A stretch of DNA of 9,676 nt from an uncultured Kangiella sp. (GTDB lineage: Bacteria; Pseudomonadota; Gammaproteobacteria; Enterobacterales; DSM-103792). The stretch covers positions 1-9,676 of the forward strand of contig CAMLNB010000135.1 of the NCBI GenBank assembly GCA_946481205.1. The letters are read 5' to 3'. The stretch's first letter is position 1. The number at the start of each line of letters is the position of its first letter. Of the stretch, positions 1 to 6,932 are shown piece after piece. The notes below the pieces were generated by a model. The model saw only the letters and a program-made list of their open reading frames with translations. It had not been told where the DNA came from and made no database searches. Position numbers and translations under genes: made by a program.

Positions 1-55
1 CGAAAAATTTTCCGATCACGCACCGCTGATTCTGGATTACGATCTGAAGCTGTAA
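1..55 (+). CDS. Exodeoxyribonuclease III-like protein, C-terminal end (partial)
   Basis: Only the last 17 codons are inside the window, from the codon at position 2 to the TAA at 53-55, which is followed directly by an overlapping TGA. The peptide ends EKFSDHAPLILDYDLKL. SDHAP is the conserved C-terminal motif of the exonuclease III / AP endonuclease family, and its histidine is the general base that activates water for phosphodiester hydrolysis. The family acts in base excision repair, cutting 5' to abasic sites and trimming 3' ends. The short tail after SDHAP (12 residues) fits XthA proteins. Since only the tail is visible, another member of the endonuclease/exonuclease/phosphatase superfamily is possible. 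The gene converges on the desaturase gene and ends before a shared terminator. Confidence 0.7.
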   Translation, partial: EKFSDHAPLILDYDLKL

Positions 56-120
56 TGAGCATTGTCTGCATCAGAAATGCCATGGCGAGGCGCACTGTTC
101 GAGTCGCCAGTGGAAAAACA

Positions 121-147
121 AACGGCCCGCTAAGGGCCGTTCGTTTT
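121..147. terminator. Bidirectional intrinsic terminator
   Basis: Perfect 8-bp arms AACGGCCC (121-128) and GGGCCGTT (134-141) enclose the loop GCTAA. TTTT follows at 144-147 on the plus strand. An A-run at about 113-120 supplies the U-tract on the minus strand. It lies between two convergent genes and can end transcripts from both sides: the exonuclease-like gene (+) and the desaturase (-). The minus-strand U-tract looks the stronger of the two. Confidence 0.8.
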
Positions 148-169
148 GGTCGTCAGAAAAACGATCACG

Positions 170-1342
170 TCATGCGGGCTGAGGCACCGCTGCACGTAAC
201 GAGCGGGCGAAGTCTTGCAGTACGCGGATGCCGGTGGCTTCGGCTTCTTCGCACCATTTGCGCAGCGCGGCAACCAACTCGTCGCGCGACAGCGAGGCGT
301 TTTGCCACAGCTGCTGCAGTTGTTCGCGGAAGTGCTGCACTTTGCGCAGCATTTCGTTTTCGGCCAGCGCTTTTTGCAAGCGTTCTTTGTCGACACCTTT
401 GAGCAGGCGTTCGTCGCGGAACAGGCCGCGGCGGGCGCGCTTGAGCAAATCGGCCATCGCGGCTTCGGCTTTGGCGCGTTCGGCTTTCCAGATCGGCTTG
501 ACGACGTCGCGCGAGTATTGCGCCAAGACCTGGTAGCGGTTGTTGACGATGGCGGTGAGCGTGGCCATGTCGATGTGCTGGCGGCTTTCTTCGCGCTGCA
601 GTTTCGGTGCGACCCGGTTGATCTTGGCGAGCTTGAGCCAGCTCAGCAGTTTCAGATAACCCCAGCCGATATCGACCTCATACCACTTGACCGAAAATTT
701 GGCGCTGGTGCCGAAGGTGTGGTGGTTGTTGTGCAGCTCTTCGCCGCCAACGAACAGGCCCCACGGCGAAATATTGGTTGCGGCATCCGGGCATTCAAAA
801 TTGCGGTAACCGTAGAAGTGACCAACACCGTTGATCACGCCGGCGGCCCAGAACGGAATCCAGACCATCTGGATCGCCCAGATGGTGATGCCAGGCACAC
901 CGAACAGCAGCAGATCGAGCACAAACATGATCGCAATGCCGAGGTAGTTGTACGGCGTATAGAGCTTGTTTTCGATCCAGTCATCGGGGGTGCCGTGACC
1001 GTATTTGCGCAGAGTCTCTTCGTTGACCGCTTCTTTCTGATACAGCTCGGCGCCTTCGCGCATCACTTTGCCGAGGCCGAGTACTTGCGGGCTGTGCGGA
1101 TCGTCTTCGGTTTCGCAGCGGGCGTGGTGCTTGCGATGAATGGCGGCCCAGGCTTTGGTGTTCTGGCCGGTGGTCAGCCACAGCCAGAAGCGGAAAAAGT
1201 GGCTGATGACCGGATGCAGTTCGACCGCTTTGTGCGCTTGGCAGCGGTGCAAATACAGGGTGACAGCGGCGATGGTGATTTGAGTCAGGATGAGGGTCGC
1301 GATGACATAGCCACCGAGACTGAGATCAAGCAAACCGTACAT
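170..1342 (-). CDS. desA: DesA-type acyl-lipid delta-9 fatty acid desaturase
   Basis: This 390-residue integral membrane desaturase would use a di-iron centre, oxygen and an electron donor to place a cis double bond in acyl chains, and so raise membrane fluidity. All three histidine boxes are present: HRCQAH at residues 32-37 (HX4H), HRKHH at 69-73 and HNNHH at 204-208. A further conserved His sits in NGVGH (171-175). Hydrophobic segments lie at about 10-30, 48-58, 135-150 and 152-172. The length and the helical C-terminal region (about 240-390) match Pseudomonas DesA, the phospholipid desaturase. The reading frame stays open far upstream, but the start at 1342 is favoured: GGAG (plus-strand 1349-1352) lies 6 nt before the ATG, and family homology begins there. 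A candidate sigma-70 promoter lies just upstream. The gene diverges from the ABC transporter operon. Confidence 0.93.
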   Translation of the reverse strand: MYGLLDLSLGGYVIATLILTQITIAAVTLYLHRCQAHKAVELHPVISHFFRFWLWLTTGQNTKAWAAIHRKHHARCETEDDPHSPQVLGLGKVMREGAELYQKEAVNEETLRKYGHGTPDDWIENKLYTPYNYLGIAIMFVLDLLLFGVPGITIWAIQMVWIPFWAAGVINGVGHFYGYRNFECPDAATNISPWGLFVGGEELHNNHHTFGTSAKFSVKWYEVDIGWGYLKLLSWLKLAKINRVAPKLQREESRQHIDMATLTAIVNNRYQVLAQYSRDVVKPIWKAERAKAEAAMADLLKRARRGLFRDERLLKGVDKERLQKALAENEMLRKVQHFREQLQQLWQNASLSRDELVAALRKWCEEAEATGIRVLQDFARSLRAAVPQPA

Positions 1343-1382
1343 GTACAACTCCAGAAGCAGCCAGAACGGCTGCGGCGGCGCC

Positions 1383-1411
1383 AGCATACGTGGCGAACCG
1401 GGGTGGAACAA
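1383..1411 (-). promoter_or_regulatory. Candidate sigma-70 promoter of desA
   Basis: Read on the minus strand, TTGTTC (plus 1406-1411) and TATGCT (plus 1383-1388) are separated by exactly 17 nt. The -35 matches consensus at 3 of 6 positions and the -10 at 4 of 6. The predicted transcription start is near 1376, which leaves a leader of about 34 nt that contains the GGAG ribosome binding site. The -35 overlaps one arm of a dyad, GGGTGGA (1401-1407) and TCCACCC (1430-1436). This is pattern recognition only. Confidence 0.4.
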
Positions 1412-1466
1412 GGAACAGACCGATCTAAGTCCACCCTTGCGACCGAAGGTTCCAGTGGCCGCGACG

Positions 1467-1495
1467 CCGTCATCGACCGGCCAGTCCGGTATAGT
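1467..1495 (+). promoter_or_regulatory. Weak candidate promoter of the ABC operon
   Basis: TATAGT at 1490-1495 is one base from the -10 consensus. The -35 hexamer 17 nt upstream, CCGTCA (1467-1472), matches at only 3 of 6 positions. Transcription would start near 1502, about 33 nt before the chosen ATG at 1535. The placement in the divergent region is sensible, but the support is weak. Confidence 0.25.
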
Positions 1496-1534
1496 TGGCG
1501 GCTTCCACGCTCTGCTTTGACAAACGTACCGCTG

Positions 1535-2203
1535 ATGAACGATGTAGCTAGCGCGGCCAGCGCCGTGCTGACGGTGGCCGATTTGCAGTGCCGACGCGGT
1601 CCGCTGCAGCTCGGCCCGCTGACCTTTCTGCTTGGCGCAGGCGAGAAAGTGGCGCTGCTCGGGCCCAATGGCGGCGGCAAAACCAGCCTGTTGCTGGCGC
1701 TGGCCGGCCTGCTGCCGGTGACTGCAGGCTGGGTCACTCGACCCGCGCGGTTGGCGCTGGCCGGCGACGGTCTTGAGCTGCTCAGCGAACTGACAGTGCG
1801 GGAAAGCCTCGATGACGCTGCCAGCCTGCACGGCCGCTCGCCGGCTGACGCCGAAACGGCACTGCACGATTGGCAACTGACCGCCGTCGCCCAGCGGCCG
1901 GTAGCGGCTTTGTCACTGGGCTTCCGGCAGCGACTCGGGCTGGCGCTGGCGACTGTCGCGCAACCGGCCGTGTTGCTGCTCGATGAACCGGGCAACGGCC
2001 TCGACCCCGAGCAGCAGGGGCTACTGAACGACTGGCTGGAGCGCGATCAAACGACCGCCGTGCTGCTGGTCAGCCACCAATTGGAGCGCTTGCCGCGCAG
2101 TATCTCCCGCGCGTTGTTGCTCGGCACCGACGCCCAGGGCCGTACGGTGCTGCGTCACGACGGCGACCGCCGGGCGCTGCCAGCGCCATGGGGGCAGCCA
2201 TGA
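1535..2203 (+). CDS. ABC transporter ATP-binding protein (GldA-like, short)
   Basis: This 222-residue cytoplasmic ATPase should power the membrane protein encoded next to it. Visible motifs: Walker A GPNGGGKTS (about 43-51), signature LSLGFRQR (126-133), Walker B VLLLDEP (146-152) with catalytic Glu151, D-loop NGLDP, and H-loop His181 in LLVSHQ. The Gln of the Q-loop is not seen: an ungapped alignment on the LTVRE motif puts Asp78 there. GldA and similar ABC-2 ATPases are often near 300 residues, so this one lacks the usual C-terminal extension. The start is uncertain. ATG 1535 has no clear Shine-Dalgarno, an in-frame TTG at 1517 is an alternative, and the open frame upstream of that is antisense to desA. 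The stop overlaps the next start as ATGA, which implies translational coupling. Confidence 0.9.
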   Translation: MNDVASAASAVLTVADLQCRRGPLQLGPLTFLLGAGEKVALLGPNGGGKTSLLLALAGLLPVTAGWVTRPARLALAGDGLELLSELTVRESLDDAASLHGRSPADAETALHDWQLTAVAQRPVAALSLGFRQRLGLALATVAQPAVLLLDEPGNGLDPEQQGLLNDWLERDQTTAVLLVSHQLERLPRSISRALLLGTDAQGRTVLRHDGDRRALPAPWGQP

Positions 2204-4197
2204 GGTCAGCCACTTACGCCACCGCGTTCGGCCGTGAGCTGCGTCGACTGCTGCGCCAGCCGCTGGTGCTGGTTGCGTTGCTATTGCAAGTGCTCAGCGG
2301 CGCCTGGTTGCTGCGCGGTCAGCTCGACAACTATCTCGCGCTGCAAGCCGGCGGCATTCGCAATCTTTCGGTCAGCAACGATTTGCTGACGCCGGTATTC
2401 GGCGTGCTGGCCGCCATGCTGTTGTTGACGGCGCCGCTGTTTGCCGCCGCCGTACGCCCGGCTTTGCAAACACCGTATCGTCGTTTAAGCACCGCCAGCG
2501 ATGCGCGCTGGTTGTTGCCACCGGTGCTCGCCGGTTTGGTGTTGCTGTTATTGGGGCCGTTGCTGCTACTGCTGCAGCTGGCGTTGTTGCGGCTGGCCAG
2601 CGCTATCGCGTTCTGGCCACTGTTCAGTACGTTCATTGGCGTGCTGCTGCTGGCGCTGTTGTTGTTGTTGCTCAGCCTCGGCTTGCAACTGTTGTTGCGT
2701 CAGTTTGCCGCGGCGTTGGCGCTGGCATTTCTCGGCATGGCGGCGGTGGCGGCACTGGAACTGCAAACGCTGCTGCCGACGCCGTTAGGTTTCTTCCGGA
2801 TTTTGCGCGATGGCGCGCTGCCGCTCGGTGGCATGCTGAGTATCTTGCTGGCGACGGCGCTGCTGCTCAACGCGTTGCGGCTGCAGCGCAAGCAACGCAG
2901 TCGCGGCCAGCAGCGGCAACAGTGGCTACTCAATTCGCTGTTACTCATCGGTGTTGCACTCGCGGCACTGTGGCCGCTGCGCTGGCAACCGATCAGCGTG
3001 CAAACGCTGACCGCGGCGGAACAACAGGTGTTGCACCAGCTGCCGGCCGACGCCCGGCTGTTGATCGTCAGCGCCGATCCGGAACGGCAGCGCGATTATC
3101 TCGCCAGCTTGACCGGTCTGACGGCCAGCAATCCGGCGCTGACATTGCAGGCGCTGCATCCTGATCAGATCAGTGCCGCCGAGCGCGATGCCTTGCCGGG
3201 CCGCGAAGGTTTGCTGCTCAGCGTTGCCGGTCAGTCGGCGTGGCTGAAATTGCCGAGTGCCGATCTCGCCAAACAAAGTTTGGCGTGGCTGGCGCGCCTG
3301 CAGCGGCGCAATGAACAGTTTCTGGTGTTTCTCGAAGGCCACGGCGAACGGCAATTGTTCGGCAGCCAGCCACGCGATCTGAGTCAGTTGCGCCAGCACT
3401 TGGACGCACTCGGCGTGCGCGCGTTGCCCTTGCAATTGCAAGCTGGCATGACCCTGCCGGGCAACACGGCCGCGCTGGTGATCGCCTCGCCAGACAGCGC
3501 ATTGCTGCCGGCCGAACAAGCCGCGATCGTCGAATTTGTCGCGCGCGGCGGTAACCTGTTGTGGCTGCGCGAACCGGATGAACCGAACGGCTTTGACGGA
3601 CTCGCATCATTTCTTGGCGTGCAACGGCAACCGGGTACCGTGCTGGATCTCGCCGGCAGTCAGCGCGGCACACCGCATCCGGCCATCGCGTTGGTTGATC
3701 AATTCCCCGAGCACGCGGCGTTGAAAAGCGTCCGCAGTCTGGTTGCGCTGCCGTGGGCGGCGGATCTGCAGTTCATGCCGGTCAACGGTTTTCAGGGTCA
3801 GCCGCTGTTGCGCAGCAGTAGCGAGGCGGTGCTGGTGGCGGATCCGAATCAACAAAGCGTCCCGCTCGATGCGCCGCGCGGCCCGTTCACACTCGGTTGG
3901 GCGCTGCAGCGCGAACACGCCGAGCGTACGCAGCGCATCGTCGTGCTCGGTGACGGCCATTTTCTCGCCGACACCGCCATCAACAATTATGGCAATCGGG
4001 CGCTGGCACTGGCGCTGCTGCAATGGTTGGCGTTTGGTGACGACGCGATTGCTGCCGTTGATGCGCGGGCGGCAGATGCCGATTTACTGCCATCGCAAGG
4101 GTTGCTCTATTGGTATCGCTGGGGCCTGCCATTGCTATTGCCACTGTTGCTGCTGATTGCAATCGGCGGCTATCAATGGCGTTGGCGGCGACAGTAG
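2200..4197 (+). CDS. Fused ABC-2 permease and GldG-like periplasmic domain protein
   Basis: This 665-residue protein appears to combine two parts that are usually separate. Residues 1-260 are a very Leu-rich membrane domain with about seven hydrophobic segments (near 21-38, 67-85, 105-130, 138-163, 170-188, 209-226, 244-260), like the GldF/ABC-2 permease. Residues 265-635 are soluble and probably periplasmic, with the GldG/ABC_transp_aux hallmarks FLEGHGER (377-384) and VVLGDGHFLADTAINNYGNR (581-600). A last hydrophobic segment (640-658) precedes a basic tail, WRWRRQ. ATG 2200 is preferred because it forms an ATGA overlap with the ATPase stop and follows GGGG; an in-frame ATG at 2188 would add four residues. 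In Bacteroidetes, GldA-GldF-GldG support gliding. In Proteobacteria the substrate of such Gld-like systems is generally unknown, and nothing here identifies it. Confidence 0.85.
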   Translation: MRSATYATAFGRELRRLLRQPLVLVALLLQVLSGAWLLRGQLDNYLALQAGGIRNLSVSNDLLTPVFGVLAAMLLLTAPLFAAAVRPALQTPYRRLSTASDARWLLPPVLAGLVLLLLGPLLLLLQLALLRLASAIAFWPLFSTFIGVLLLALLLLLLSLGLQLLLRQFAAALALAFLGMAAVAALELQTLLPTPLGFFRILRDGALPLGGMLSILLATALLLNALRLQRKQRSRGQQRQQWLLNSLLLIGVALAALWPLRWQPISVQTLTAAEQQVLHQLPADARLLIVSADPERQRDYLASLTGLTASNPALTLQALHPDQISAAERDALPGREGLLLSVAGQSAWLKLPSADLAKQSLAWLARLQRRNEQFLVFLEGHGERQLFGSQPRDLSQLRQHLDALGVRALPLQLQAGMTLPGNTAALVIASPDSALLPAEQAAIVEFVARGGNLLWLREPDEPNGFDGLASFLGVQRQPGTVLDLAGSQRGTPHPAIALVDQFPEHAALKSVRSLVALPWAADLQFMPVNGFQGQPLLRSSSEAVLVADPNQQSVPLDAPRGPFTLGWALQREHAERTQRIVVLGDGHFLADTAINNYGNRALALALLQWLAFGDDAIAAVDARAADADLLPSQGLLYWYRWGLPLLLPLLLLIAIGGYQWRWRRQ

Positions 4198-4268
4198 GGG
4201 TGCGCAGCGAAACCGTTGCCGTCTGAACACGATTCTTCATCATCCATCTTGCTGCCCGAGAGTCACTG

Positions 4269-5093
4269 ATGCCGGAATTACCGGAAGTCGAAACCACCCG
4301 CCGTGGCTTGGCGCCGCATGTGGTCGGTCAAACCATCGAGCGTTTGCTGGTGCGTGATGCCCGTCTGCGCTGGCCGGTCGAGCCGGCGTTACCGCGGCAA
4401 TTGAAGAACCGGGTGGTGCAGGCGCTGGAACGGCGCGCCAAATATCTATTGTTTCGGTTTGAGCATGGCACAGTCATCAGCCATCTCGGCATGTCGGGGT
4501 CGTGGCGGGTCATTACTGATGCTGCCAATGCCGAGCAGCCTTATCGCACGCATGACCACCTGGCGTTGCAGTTGGGTAGTGGTGATGAATTGCGCTATCA
4601 CGATCCGCGCCGGTTTGGTTGTTTTCTGTTTACCAAAACGCCAGCGCAGCATCCGCTGCTTACCGAACTAGGCCCGGAGCCGCTCGGTGAGCAATTTGAC
4701 GGTGACTATCTGTTTGCGTTGTCGCGCGGCCGGAAAGCACCGATCAAAAGCTTCCTGATGGACAATCACGTGGTCGTTGGTGTCGGCAATATCTACGCCC
4801 AGGAAGCATTGTTCCGCGCTGGCATCCATCCGCTGCGACAAGCCGGTCGGGTCAGTCGTGAGCGCTATCTGCTGCTTGCCGATGTGGTCAAGGAAATCCT
4901 GGCTTATGCAATCGAACGCGGCGGCACCACGCTGCGCGATTTTCTCAACAGTGACGGCGAGCCTGGCTATTTCGCCCAGGAACTGAATGTCTATGGTCGC
5001 GCCGGCGCGCGCTGCCATGCCTGCGGCAGCGTGATCAAAGAAGCACGGCTGGCCAACCGCACCACCGGATACTGCCCGCAATGTCAGACCTGA
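4269..5093 (+). CDS. mutM: Formamidopyrimidine-DNA glycosylase (Fpg/MutM)
   Basis: This bifunctional repair enzyme removes 8-oxoguanine and formamidopyrimidines and then cuts the abasic site by beta,delta-elimination. The 274-residue protein has the full set of family marks. MPELPEVE at the N-terminus supplies the catalytic Pro (after Met removal) and Glu. RRAKYLL carries Lys58 (Lys57 in mature numbering). HLGMSGS and DPRRFG supply the Met, Arg and Phe that fill the gap in the helix. IKSFLMD and VGVGNIYAQEALF follow, and GGTTLRDF and PGYFAQELNVYGR lead into the zinc finger, CHAC-X16-CPQC, near the C-terminus. Length matches E. coli MutM. A gap of about 70 nt separates it from the transporter gene, with no clear terminator. 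Its last 13 nt overlap the next gene, so the two are probably cotranscribed. Confidence 0.98.
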   Translation: MPELPEVETTRRGLAPHVVGQTIERLLVRDARLRWPVEPALPRQLKNRVVQALERRAKYLLFRFEHGTVISHLGMSGSWRVITDAANAEQPYRTHDHLALQLGSGDELRYHDPRRFGCFLFTKTPAQHPLLTELGPEPLGEQFDGDYLFALSRGRKAPIKSFLMDNHVVVGVGNIYAQEALFRAGIHPLRQAGRVSRERYLLLADVVKEILAYAIERGGTTLRDFLNSDGEPGYFAQELNVYGRAGARCHACGSVIKEARLANRTTGYCPQCQT

Positions 5094-5716
5094 ATCCTTC
5101 GTTACAGGAACAGCCTCCGGCGCGCCTGTCGATCTGGCGCGATATGTGGCTAAAGCCGCGCGCAGTGCTGCGACAGGAGTGCGCAGGCCCCAGCCATTGG
5201 CGGCATTGGGCGCCCGCTCTTGTCGCTGGCGTGGCGGCGGTGCTCGAAGCGTTTGTCATGCTGGCCGCGCAATCGCAAACCGTACCGAGCACACCGGGCG
5301 TGCCACCGTTGGTGCTGCCGACTGGCGGCGTCCTGCTGCTGACGGCGGCGTTGCTCGGGCCGTTGTTCGGCATGATCTATGTTGGGGTGATCGGTTTTCT
5401 GCTGCGTCAGGTGGGTCGGCTGTTTGGCGGCGTCACCACGCCGGATGCCATGCGGCGCGGCGTCAGCCTGTCATTGGTGCCGCTGGCCAGCGCGATCATT
5501 CTGTTATTGTTTGAAATGTGGTGGCGTCAGCAGCACGGCAGCAATGTTTTGCTGATGATCAGCACGACGCTACGCATACTGCTGAATTATTGGCATATGC
5601 TGTTGCTGGCGATGTGTGTATCCGAGTTGCAGGTGCTGAGCTTGCGCCGGGCGATCGCCACCGTCGCCGGCGTCATTGTGCTGATGATGGTGCTGCCGCT
5701 GCTGTTGCGACTGTAG
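5081..5716 (+). CDS. Yip1-like integral membrane protein
   Basis: This 211-residue inner membrane protein is of unknown function. A short cytoplasmic N-terminus contains an IWRDMWLKPRAVLR segment (residues 18-31), followed by about five hydrophobic helices (near 43-63, 82-108, 128-146, 166-182, 189-208). The W-x-x-KPR opening and the spacing of helices resemble the bacterial Yip1 domain family, often annotated only as YIP1 family protein. No catalytic motif is visible. The start lies inside the end of mutM (13-nt overlap), so it is likely translated by coupling from that message. The assignment rests on overall pattern rather than a diagnostic motif. Confidence 0.65.
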   Translation: MSDLNPSLQEQPPARLSIWRDMWLKPRAVLRQECAGPSHWRHWAPALVAGVAAVLEAFVMLAAQSQTVPSTPGVPPLVLPTGGVLLLTAALLGPLFGMIYVGVIGFLLRQVGRLFGGVTTPDAMRRGVSLSLVPLASAIILLLFEMWWRQQHGSNVLLMISTTLRILLNYWHMLLLAMCVSELQVLSLRRAIATVAGVIVLMMVLPLLLRL

Positions 5717-5812
5717 GCGTTGACACGCACGCGCCACATTCACCCAACGACAGCACGCGCGCAGGTCAACGACCAAAACAAATGATGAAAACCGAATCGT
5801 GAAAAACAAGCG

Positions 5813-6304
5813 ATGAAACCAAACGAGCCCACTGCCAGTGAAGCGTTTTGGCAATTCTCACTGTCGTTCTATTGCCTGAACGGCGTCGAGCAGGCCTTGC
5901 TGACGTTGCAGGATACCTACGGCCTCGATGTCAACTGTTTGCTCTATGCCTATTGGCATGGCGCCAGCGGTCGTGGCGCGATTGGCAAACTGGAGTGGCA
6001 GGCGCTGCAGGCCAGCGTCAACGGGTTGGCCGAGCATGTCGCTCAGCTGCGCGAACTGCGCAAAGAAGCCAAGCTGATGGCTGTACCCAGCTATTACCAA
6101 GCGTTGAAAGACGCCGAGTTGGCCGGCGAAAAAGCCATTCAACAACGGCTGGCGCAACAGGCCCGGCAGGTCAACCCGAAAGCGGAAAAGCTGCCAGCCA
6201 TTCAAAAATCGCTGCACAGCTATCTTGAGCAAGCACATCGCAGCATGCCGCCGGCAACGCTGCAACTGCTGGAAGCGCTGGGCGCGCAAGCCGTACAGAT
6301 GTGA
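5813..6304 (+). CDS. TIGR02444 / DUF2390 family protein
   Basis: This is a small cytoplasmic protein of 163 residues and unknown function. The N-terminal stretch FWQFSLSFYCLNGVEQALL (residues 12-30), followed by LQDTYGLDVNCLLYAYW (32-48), is the characteristic opening of the TIGR02444/DUF2390 family, found mainly in gammaproteobacteria. The rest is predicted to be helical and rich in Gln, Ala, Leu and Lys (about 60-160), with no signal peptide or membrane segment. A 96-nt spacer with an imperfect hairpin separates it from the Yip1-like gene; it could be the last gene of that operon or have its own promoter. No good Shine-Dalgarno precedes ATG 5813. A tiny ATG ORF of seven codons, ending about 15 nt upstream, is probably incidental. 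Confidence 0.85.
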   Translation: MKPNEPTASEAFWQFSLSFYCLNGVEQALLTLQDTYGLDVNCLLYAYWHGASGRGAIGKLEWQALQASVNGLAEHVAQLRELRKEAKLMAVPSYYQALKDAELAGEKAIQQRLAQQARQVNPKAEKLPAIQKSLHSYLEQAHRSMPPATLQLLEALGAQAVQM

Positions 6305-6309
6305 TGTTG

Positions 6310-6326
6310 GCGGCGACAGTTGCCGC
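6310..6326. other. Hairpin between convergent genes
   Basis: GCGGCGA (6310-6316) pairs with TTGCCGC (6320-6326), with one G-U pair and a 3-nt loop. It lies in the 25-nt gap between the TIGR02444 gene (+) and the response regulator (-). No T-tract follows on either strand, so it is at best a weak terminator. Confidence 0.35.
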
Positions 6327-6329
6327 GAA

Positions 6330-6932
6330 TTACAACCAGCCTTTTTCCCGCGCCAAGCGCGCGGCATCGGTGCGATTGCGGGCTCCGAGTTTGCTGATCG
6401 CTTCCGATAAATAATTGCGCACAGTACCTTCCGACAATTGCAAGCTCCTGGCGATCTCGGCGTTGCCCTGACCATCGCCGGCCAAGCGCAGTACGACGCG
6501 CTCGCGTTCGGTCAGCGGATCCGGTTCGTCCCAAGCCGCAGCGGCCAAGGTCGGGTCGATCGCTTTGCCGCCACGCTGGACATTGCGGATCGCCATGCCG
6601 AGTTGCTCGGCCGGCGCATCTTTCAGCAAATAGCCGCGGACGCCAGCGTCGAGTGCCCGGCGCAGAAAACCGCTGCGGGCAAACGTGGTCAGAATGATCA
6701 CCCGCAGCTGCGGATAATCGTTGCGTACTTGCGCTGCCAGATCGAGGCCGCTTTCGGCGCCGAGCTCAATATCGGTCAATAAAATATCGATTTGCTGTGC
6801 GCGCAGTTGCGCTTGTGCTTCCGCGACGCTGGCCACCGCCGCGACAATTTCAATATCAGCTTCCAGCGCCAGCAAGGCTGCCAGTGCTCCGCGCACCATC
6901 GCCTGATCTTCGACGAGCAGAATCCGGATCAT
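6330..6932 (-). CDS. NarL/DesR-type response regulator
   Basis: This 200-residue DNA-binding regulator should be phosphorylated by the kinase encoded just upstream. The receiver domain (about 1-118) has the acidic pair Glu8/Asp9, phospho-acceptor Asp54 in LLTDIEL, the switch Thr in ILTTF (80-84) and Lys104 in YLLKDAP. The LuxR-type helix-turn-helix (about 138-195) reads LTERERVVLRL, then GQGNAEIARSL, then LSEGTVRNYLSEAISKLGA. Its start overlaps the kinase stop as ATGA, a standard coupled operon. The receiver, especially GVRGYLLKDAP, and the kinase partner resemble the DesR group, which controls fatty acid desaturation in Bacillus. The class is wide, so the target genes here cannot be assigned from sequence alone. 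Confidence 0.93.
   Translation of the reverse strand: MIRILLVEDQAMVRGALAALLALEADIEIVAAVASVAEAQAQLRAQQIDILLTDIELGAESGLDLAAQVRNDYPQLRVIILTTFARSGFLRRALDAGVRGYLLKDAPAEQLGMAIRNVQRGGKAIDPTLAAAAWDEPDPLTERERVVLRLAGDGQGNAEIARSLQLSEGTVRNYLSEAISKLGARNRTDAARLAREKGWL

Noticed and set aside
1517..1522. TTGACA upstream of the ABC ATPase as a -35 box
   Set aside because: The -10 position falls inside the coding region with poor matches (GATGTA). The TTG is better considered an alternative start codon.
215..1534. Long N-terminal extension of the ABC ATPase frame
   Set aside because: This part is antisense to the desaturase, which has three intact histidine boxes. ABC homology begins only near 1535.
1343..1876. 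N-terminal extension of the desaturase frame by 178 codons
   Set aside because: It overlaps the divergent ABC ATPase, shows no desaturase similarity, and the ATG at 1342 has a good ribosome binding site.
2630..2700. CTG/TTG-rich low-complexity run as a simple repeat
   Set aside because: It encodes the poly-Leu core of a transmembrane helix with mixed Leu codons, so it is explained by protein composition.
2941..3519. 192-residue minus-strand frame inside the fused permease gene
   Set aside because: It is antisense to a coding region with GldG motifs, has no ribosome binding site, and its Gln/Arg richness reflects complemented Leu/Ala codons.
5720..5725. Perfect TTGACA as a promoter for the TIGR02444 gene
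   Set aside because: No acceptable -10 lies 16-18 nt downstream (ACCCAA and CCCAAC), and the hexamer is part of a hairpin arm.
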